64,000 bases of DNA from Cyprinodon diabolis (lineage: Eukaryota > Chordata > Actinopteri > Cyprinodontiformes > Cyprinodontidae). Every line of letters begins with the position of its first letter. The first letter of the stretch is position 1. The translations under genes were made by a program, and so were the position numbers. The notes beneath the pieces are model-generated. The model did not search any database. It was not told the origin of the DNA and saw only the letters and a program-made list of their open reading frames with translations. Where the stretch lies: the NCBI GenBank assembly GCA_030533445.1, contig CM060081.1, positions 1,233,815 to 1,297,814 of the forward strand. Reading direction: 5' to 3'. Below, one piece after another: positions 57,703 to 64,000 of the stretch.

Positions 57703-57903
57703 CTGAATCTCGACGAAGATGTTGTGGAAGAGGACGCCAGGGCGGCAGAAGCTTGGTTTGGTGTAGAAGGCTTCCAGCCGTACATGTTTGAGCCCTTGCC
57801 TCGCAACGCTGCCAGTTCTGTTAGCTCTACGCCTGCCGAAGACACAGACGTCCATCCCCGTGGACACTGGGACGCAACTCAATGGGAAAGGAAAGGATTC
57901 TGA
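57703..57903 (+). pseudogene. Fragment with a P2X7-ballast-like motif
   Basis: The plus frame reads LDEDVVEEDARAAEAWFG, then GFQPYMFEPLPR. An acidic start followed by QPYMFEP is a pattern I associate with the many P2X7-C-terminus-like open frames of fish genomes. The cysteine-rich part that should follow is not seen. It could be an isolated exon or a relic; the assignment is weak. Confidence 0.3.
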
Positions 57904-58837
57904 TTTCAACCGTTGCGTATATTAGCTGCGACATATGAATCAAGATGCTTAATTGACAGATGACCGTTGATATGCGATTGGCCGAATTTAGGTGTTCAGG
58001 TTGACGTATATCTAACTGGCCTGGATAAGATAACGAAGAAAAAAAAACAAACAAACTTTTGGGACAATATGGTCTGATAAAGAGTACATTTATTTACATG
58101 TTTAAGCCAGAATGATTCGACATTTAAATATGACATCCCTACGACATTAACAGGCTTTATAAATAAAGTTGAGTTGAGTGGAGTCATGGAAATCCCAGGT
58201 TAGGTGATAATACAGCAGGTAACTGGGTGAAACAGAGCAGGAAAGGTAAAGAGTGTTGGTGTCTGAAGCCATTACAGAATAATGGATCCAGGAAATGGCA
58301 TCAGATGTTGGTTTTTTGAGCATTTCTCATCAGACATTTCAGAGAACAGGATGAATATCACAAAAACCACAATGCTTCTCTCACACAGCATACAACATAG
58401 CATCTTACATGTGCTTTAATTCAAACATGTAAAAAAAACATAACAAAGTTGAATTAGTGCCGATGGAGGCTTTGTTTTTTGTTTTTAGAAAATACTTCAT
58501 GCTTCTATGAATGAGAGTGCTATTATACTGTAAAGAGGGATGTTTGTTACAAATTAGAGTTAAAATAGGTTCAATTGGTGCGCTGAGTCACCCCTGTCTA
58601 ATTACAGAGTGCTCGTTGGATTGCGTAAGTGAAAATGTGTAAGGATCAGCATTCATGAAACCATGTGGAGCTTGTTCATGTGTGCTGTGAATGTGCGTGG
58701 CTGTGTGGGAGTGTGTTTGCATACTAACACAACAGGCCAACTACAAAACCTTTCATCATTATTAGCAAGCGACATGCTGTTCTCATGAATTATGCACATA
58801 TTATTGAACTGTTTCTACAACAAGTACACCCCCTTCA
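57904..58837. other. No recognised gene
   Basis: 58060-58180 ends AAATAAAGTTGAGTTGAG and looks like another LINE tail of the (TTGAG)n type. Nothing else recognised. Confidence 0.4.
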
Positions 58838-58993
58838 CACACACACACACACACGCTTGTCTTGCTATATGTAGTAAGGACAATGTGCGTCCCATTGACT
58901 TCTATTGATTTTCATTCATTTTCCACCTCTTCTGTGGCCTAACATAAAAAATAAGCCTAAGCTAACCATAAACAGTTCTTCCCTCACCTTAAT
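58838..58993. repeat. (CA)n and dispersed repeat arm
   Basis: A (CA)n run at 58838-58853 is followed by GTAAGGACAATGTGCG and CCATTGACTTC. The other side of this repeat reappears at 59907-60030 (GCAAAATGTCCTTAC), so the hAT element between them was inserted into it. Confidence 0.5.
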
Positions 58994-59906
58994 CAGGGCT
59001 GAATTTAGGAAATCTGGGGCCCTAGACAAAGACAGGCAGGGGGCCCCTCTGAATTGGGAAGACAACACATAAAGCAGCCCCATTCTCCAGATAGAGAAAT
59101 GTTAATAGAATAGACATCCATTATCTGTTCTAGGTTGTGTCCCTCTCTTCTTGTCCCTTTTCTTCTTGTTTTCCTCTCTATGTTTTGTACTCAGCTGACT
59201 TTTCATGCTGTCTCTAAAGGAATGAAAGATTTTTTCCAAGCACTAAGCTCACTTAGCTGATTGCTCCTTCCTGTGTTTCCAAAAAGGCCAAAGTAAATAA
59301 CCCAGTCCTTCTTTTCACTGTAGACAAGCCATGATCTGCTTATCTGTTCTCCATTTTTCATTTGGATGAAATAATAGCTGCATGAATCATGACAGCAGAC
59401 AAGATAGAGGAGAGCAGGAGGCGGGGTTACCAATCTACTTGCTCTGGAGAGCAGAGTTCGCTGCTTTTAGATGTTGTCTCCAAAGTCTCCAGTAGGAGAA
59501 AAAAGTCTCTAGATTTGGCGCTAGGAGCTTTTTAGAAATCAAAGTGCTAGAGGGGTCTGAAAAGTGGCTAAATATAGCGACTAAAGCGCTAAGTTGGCAA
59601 CACTGCTCTTTGCATGGTTTGTTTTCAAATGGTTTGCTGCTGTCTGTTTGGACCTTTCTGAACATGTGCAGCAAATGGACTGATCCAATATGGTGGACAC
59701 TGAAGGGGGGGGGCTGAGACACACTTAATATTATCAGCGTTATGATGGCATTTTAGCATAAGGATTTTTATCAAAAGCATATTTAATGTGCAGAAATAAG
59801 GAATAGTTGTATGAACCATACATGTGAACAGAGTTTTATTGGGACCCCCAGGAAGTTGGGGCCCTAGGCACCCACCTAGTATTGCCTAAAGGTAAATCCC
59901 CTCTTG
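58994..59906. mobile_element. hAT-like element (about 913 bp)
   Basis: The left end CAGGGCTGAATTTAGG and the inverse of the right end CAAGAGGGGATTTACC are imperfect inverted repeats, with GGGGCCCTAG near both ends. Flanks ACCTTAAT (58986-58993) and ACCTTAAC (59907-59914) agree at seven of eight bases. An internal AGTTGGCAACACTG (59594-59607) looks like the end of a further nested repeat. Confidence 0.65.
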
Positions 59907-60091
59907 ACCTTAACTATAATCATAGTCCAGTTAATACCTTAGCCCTAAACCTAAACATTTCTTCATGAAGCAAAATAGCTTGGGAGCAAAATGTCCTTAC
60001 ATTAGAACAACTGGACCTCAATGTAATGGTGAAATACGAAAAAAGAAAAAGTCCACTGGAAGACAAACACTACTAATAGCATACAATAAAT

Positions 60092-61255
60092 ACTATTGTA
60101 ATTCTTTACTATCAGGAAGTCCACAAACTGTAGTTAAAAGCCTTCAGCTGATCCAAAATGCTGCAGCCAGAGTTCTGATGAAAATGAAAAAGAGAGATCA
60201 TATCTCTCCTATCCTGGCTTCTCTTCATTGGCTTCCTGTTAAATCCAGAATAGAATTTAAAATCCTCCTTCTCACATATAAAGCTTTAAATGGCCAAGCT
60301 CCATCTGATATCAGAGATCTGATTGTTCCTTATGTTCCTAACAGAGCACTTCGCTCTCAATCTGCAGGTTTACTAGTGGTTCCTAGAATTTCTAAAAGTA
60401 GAATGGGAGGCAGATCTTTTAGTTATCAGGCTCCTCTCCTGTGGAACCAACTACCAGTTTTAGTCCGTGAGGCAGACACCCTGTCTACTTTTAAGACTAG
60501 GCTTAAAACTTTCCTTTTTGATAAAGCTTATAGTTAGGGTGGCTCAGGTTATCCTGAGCTGTCTTTAAAGTTATGCTGCTATAGGCTTAGACTGCTGGAG
60601 GACATAGGGACCCCCATTTCATCTTTCTGCTTCATTCTCTCTCTGTTCTCCTATTCTGCAGAATCTGTTTGTTCAATCTCTAACCTTCTGCTCTCTCTGC
60701 TTTTCCTCAGAGTAGCTTTGCCTCGTCTGTTCCTGTTTGGCTGTGACGTCATCCAGGAAAGAAACATCAGCTGTGCTGCTTCCATCAACACCCTTGTTTG
60801 TAGATGTTGGAGATCTGCCTGTCTTCTAGTGTGGTCCTGTTTCTCTGGCCGTGGCTGGGTGGATGTGCTCTCTTCATCCTCAGGCATGGGAGCTGCCTTG
60901 GAGCTCGTCTGCCTGGCTGTGTGTTTCCTGGACGGGGCCGCCTTTTACAGCTGCTTTTTGTATCTCTGCTTCTGTCTCCTTGAACCCCGGTCGGCCTCGG
61001 CAGATGGCCGCTCACACTGAGCCTGGTTCTGCTGGAGGTTTCTTCCTGTTAAAAGGGAGTTTTTCCTCTCCACTGTCGCTACAAGCATGCTTAGTGTGAG
61101 GGATTGTATTTGAGTCAATGAGTCAATGCAATCAGCTGGTTTTCCTTAGATAGAAAACTTTGTATCAATCTGACTGTATGATCTGGTTGAACTTTAAAGT
61201 GCCTTGAGATGACATGTGTTGTGAATTTGGCGCTATATAAATAAACTGCATTGAA
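60092..61255 (+). mobile_element. L2 LINE copy D, 5'-truncated
   Basis: It begins ACTATTGTAATTCTTTAC (YCNSLLSGSPQTVVK) and runs through the C-terminal end of ORF2 (stop at 60535) and the complete 3' untranslated region to AAACTGCATTGAA. The 148 remaining codons have no break. Confidence 0.93.
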
Positions 61256-62209
61256 AGCTAAACAATATAATTATTACAAAGTTTTGACACTTTGCTGATT
61301 GTTTCAGCACACTCCAAGTATTATTTCCTAATTTGATCACAAAATTGAGTTCACATTTTGCTGCAAAATTAAGGACAAGAAAATAAAAGCGCTTTACAGG
61401 GTCAGTCTGTGTATTTGTGTCAGTTTATTATCATCTCTTTATCAGTGAATTTATCTGCCCAGTGTATTAGTTGATTATTCATATCTTGTTATTATTTTCT
61501 TTGTTCTGACAACATTTACTGTAGCTTTAGGTATTTTATTCAAAATAAAGAAATACAACTGGCTTTTTGTTCTAGGCTGTTTTATGGCATTTGGTTTTTT
61601 TCTCTCTTCCGTTAGCTAATGCCTCACTCTGACTTAATCCAAGTTTAATAGATGGCAAACCCTTTTCAAGAGGTTACAGAACTATTAGTGTAAGATCCAC
61701 AGTTTCTAGAAAGAATCAGGCTATCGATGAGCAATGTCATTTAAGAGGCATCATGAGAAAGACTCTGAATCAACTGATATTCAATTACCATCTAATGATA
61801 ACTGAAATACTAAGGAGCTATTCTAAAAAAACTAGCTAACACTAGCTCTTGCACAACCAAAGGAAAAAAAAAGAAAATGCATAATTTTGAAAAATACCTC
61901 CAATTCTATGTCTACCACATTCCTGCCACTTAATTTATTCAATACAAAGCCAAATGGTTTACTTTTTCAACAAGAGTGGTTCCCAATTTAAACAGGACAT
62001 CAATAAACCCATTTATTTAATGAAGAAAAAAAAAAACCTCCATATAATGGAAAGAAAAACATTACTTAACTTATGACATCACAAAAAATCTAATTTTTGT
62101 AATGTTTGCAGTGATTCGCGGTGATTTAATGAATTTAGTGTTAATCAGTAAGAAAATAAAAGTAATAATTTTCGTCGTGATCACTGATCATCTTTGCCCA
62201 AATATAGTA
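61256..62209. other. No recognised gene
   Basis: AT-rich. Nothing recognised. Confidence 0.5.
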
Positions 62210-62790
62210 GCCCCTCCCTCCTGCCATCTTCCAGCAGTGACGTCACGGTGCGGTAAGCCTAGCGCCATTCTCCCCGCTTTACAAGCTAAATCAATGGGAA
62301 CTACTAGACACATCTGCAATCAACAACAATTATTGAAGATTTCCAGAGGACTTCACCATTGAAATTCACCAGAGCTATAGTGAAACTGACAATGCCCACG
62401 TGCATGGCAGCTGGATGCTGGAATACATCGGGTAAAAGTGAAAAAAAGAGTTATTCCACCTTTCTGATTCCTGATCCTCCACGGACGGGTTGGTCGTTGG
62501 ATCGCCAACTTGAAGAGGGAGGATTTGCCATCGAACTTCTGGCCAGAGAAAAAACACGTAATATGTAGCCGACATTTGGAAGAAGAATGTTTTCAAGATG
62601 ACTTGGATAATAGCGCGTTGTGACAAACACCAGATACAGCACTGGGACTTGATCAACAGCCGATACCGCACCGTGACAATGTCACTAACCAGTAGGTGGC
62701 AGTAGTGTTCTTTGACAAACATGGATGCCTCCAGTAAAGCACATTCACATGAAAATGACTCTGAATTAAAAACACTGATCATTTATTGAA
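62210..62790 (+). pseudogene. THAP-domain exon or transposon relic, copy 2
   Basis: A frame from 62391 starts MPTCMAAGCWNTSGKS and continues FLIPDPPRTGW; a one-base shift then gives VICSRHLEEECF. Together these are the C-x(n)-C ... C-x2-H ligands, proline and tryptophan of a THAP zinc finger, a DNA-binding domain of P-element/Kolobok-type transposases and of host THAP proteins. Upstream (62234-62241) is a full CRE palindrome, TGACGTCA. The frameshift and the stop shortly after suggest a relic. A shorter copy at 40604-40920 shows that it is repeated. Confidence 0.6.
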
Positions 62791-62824
62791 CAGGATGGAA
62801 TCATTTCACATTTAAAGAACTTAC

Positions 62825-63600
62825 TGTCATGATCTGGCCTGTTTGCTCTCCCTTAATTAGTCATTCCTTTCACCTGTCGTTTTCCCTCCCTGCCTCAATT
62901 ATAATTTATTCCCCTCACCTGTTTCCTCTAGTTTATATTCAGTTCAGCCTGAGCATTCAGTGCCAGATCATTTCTTGTCTTTCTGTCAGTCTGTCGTTTC
63001 AGTTTTAGTTCATGGTCCATGTCCTGGATCCTAGCAGCCAGTGGAAAGAGGGTTTTAATGTTTGTCTCGTCTCCTGATCGTCCACTATTCCTCCCCTGCG
63101 GAGTCCTCTGGGTTTTTGGCTCATTATGGGGGGAGGTTCAGTTTTTATCCAGTAAGCCTGGCTCCAGGAGGAGACCAGTTTAAAGTCCTGCTTCAAGTTC
63201 CGGTTCAAACGTCTTGTCTCGGCTACCCTCTTCCACTGAGCCTGCCTGTCTGCACCTGATCCTGTCTGCTCCTGTGTGTGACCACCTGGTCATGCTTCTG
63301 GTCCCAGTCAGACTCTGAACCCTCCTGGGAGCCTGTGGATGCCTGGAAGTCTGGATCCTGCCACCTGTTTCTGTTCCTGTCTGTTCTGGATCCCTGACCA
63401 GGATCGGCTTCCAGCATCACCTCTGGGACTGCAGCACTGGGGACATTCTTGGTCTGGACTGTTAAACCAGGTAAGTGACCAACACAGTTAATCTTATATC
63501 AGTTTATTGTGGTCACTTACCTGTGTTTCCTCCCTAGAGTGTCTGAGAGTGGGCGGTGCCCCGCCCCCCCGCCTGCAGTGTCCACACAGAGAGCTATAAG
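62825..63600 (+). mobile_element. LTR-like repeat, TGTCATGATC family, copy 2
   Basis: It starts TGTCATGATCTGG and aligns with 24615-25473 over most of its length (CATGTCCTGGATCC, TGTCTCGTCTCCTG, GGAGACCAGTTTAAAG, GGATCGGCTTCC, AACCAGGTAAGTGACC). Its right end is not clear. Confidence 0.6.
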
Positions 63601-64000
63601 CGTATCTCTTCTTCCAGTTATGGGAAAAGTGACCTTTAGTTGATTATTGAAGCTTATTCAATTGGCTTGCATGTAAGGTGCCTCTGCTTAAATGCAAGCA
63701 AAATCAAATGAACTCATGTTTACTATTGAATTCCATGAACCTCACAAAGGCTATAAACGTAAGACGGTGCTCGTCACACTGAACCTTATGGTAAACCCAG
63801 AAATCACACTTTCCTTCATAAGGCTCAAAGGCGTTGAGTCAGAAATGCAATTAATACGAGCATGCAAGTGTTATCATCTTAGTTTCTGGACCTTTTGTTT
63901 CAAACAAGTAATTTATCTTTGCTTTTTTCTTGTTTGATCTGTTGCACTGGGGGAAAGACAATGAAATCTGAAACTATTTTTCTATTAAAAAGTGCATTTG
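63601..64000. other. No recognised gene
   Basis: Nothing recognised up to the window end. Confidence 0.5.

Overview
This is eukaryotic DNA, almost certainly from a teleost fish. The evidence is one vertebrate gene split into short exons with GT-AG introns, plus a fish-type transposon complement: Rex3 (RTE), a Rex6/R4-like element, Maui-type L2 with (GAATT)n tails, Penelope-like and L1/Tx1-like remnants, Ty3/gypsy with solo LTRs, tRNA-derived SINEs and hAT/piggyBac-like MITEs. The species cannot be fixed from the sequence alone.

The only host gene I can support is cadps (calcium-dependent activator protein for secretion, CAPS1), on the minus strand from about 47181 down to 3807. Eight internal exons (47181-47068, 43782-43450, 27972-27892, 26129-25893, 23143-23022, 17380-17269, 17190-17054, 3873-3807) join without a frame break into 401 codons. 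They cover the end of the N-terminal region, a C2 domain and the start of the PH domain. The large 5' exon should lie beyond 64000 or be unrecognised in 47182-64000. The MUN-domain exons should lie to the left of position 1.

The rest is intron or upstream sequence full of mobile elements. 0.2-1.2 kb: piggyBac-like MITE. 5-6.3 kb: Rex6/R4-like element between (TA)n tracts, then a 175-bp module. 6.4-9.9 kb: nearly complete decayed Rex3 with a small L2 insertion. 11.4-13.9 kb: solo LTR and L2 pieces with a nested hAT MITE. 15.4-15.8 kb: second copy of the TA/175-bp/Rex6 assembly. 17.6-21.1 kb: antisense L2 with an internal inversion. 21.4-30 kb: SINE, Penelope, LTR and L2 fragments. 30.1-31.7 kb: hAT element containing another TIR element that carries ten 31-bp tandem repeats. 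32-37.7 kb: near full-length L2. 37.7-46.9 kb: L1, THAP, hairpin, MITE, solo LTR and L2 pieces. 48.3-53.2 kb: L1 tail, degraded Ty3/gypsy pol and a 2-kb (ATCC)n array. 53.5-56.2 kb: L2. 56.6-63.6 kb: Penelope, hAT, L2, THAP and LTR fragments.

No bacterial, phage, CRISPR or operon-type feature is present. Very long open frames in 51.2-53.4 kb, and those over (TA)n and GGA-rich tracts, come from simple repeats. The more unusual signals are a frameshift shared by three L2 copies, the exact duplication of the 175-bp hairpin module 9,300 bases apart, the nested hAT/31-bp repeat structure, and a long imperfect hairpin at 39.8-39.96 kb.
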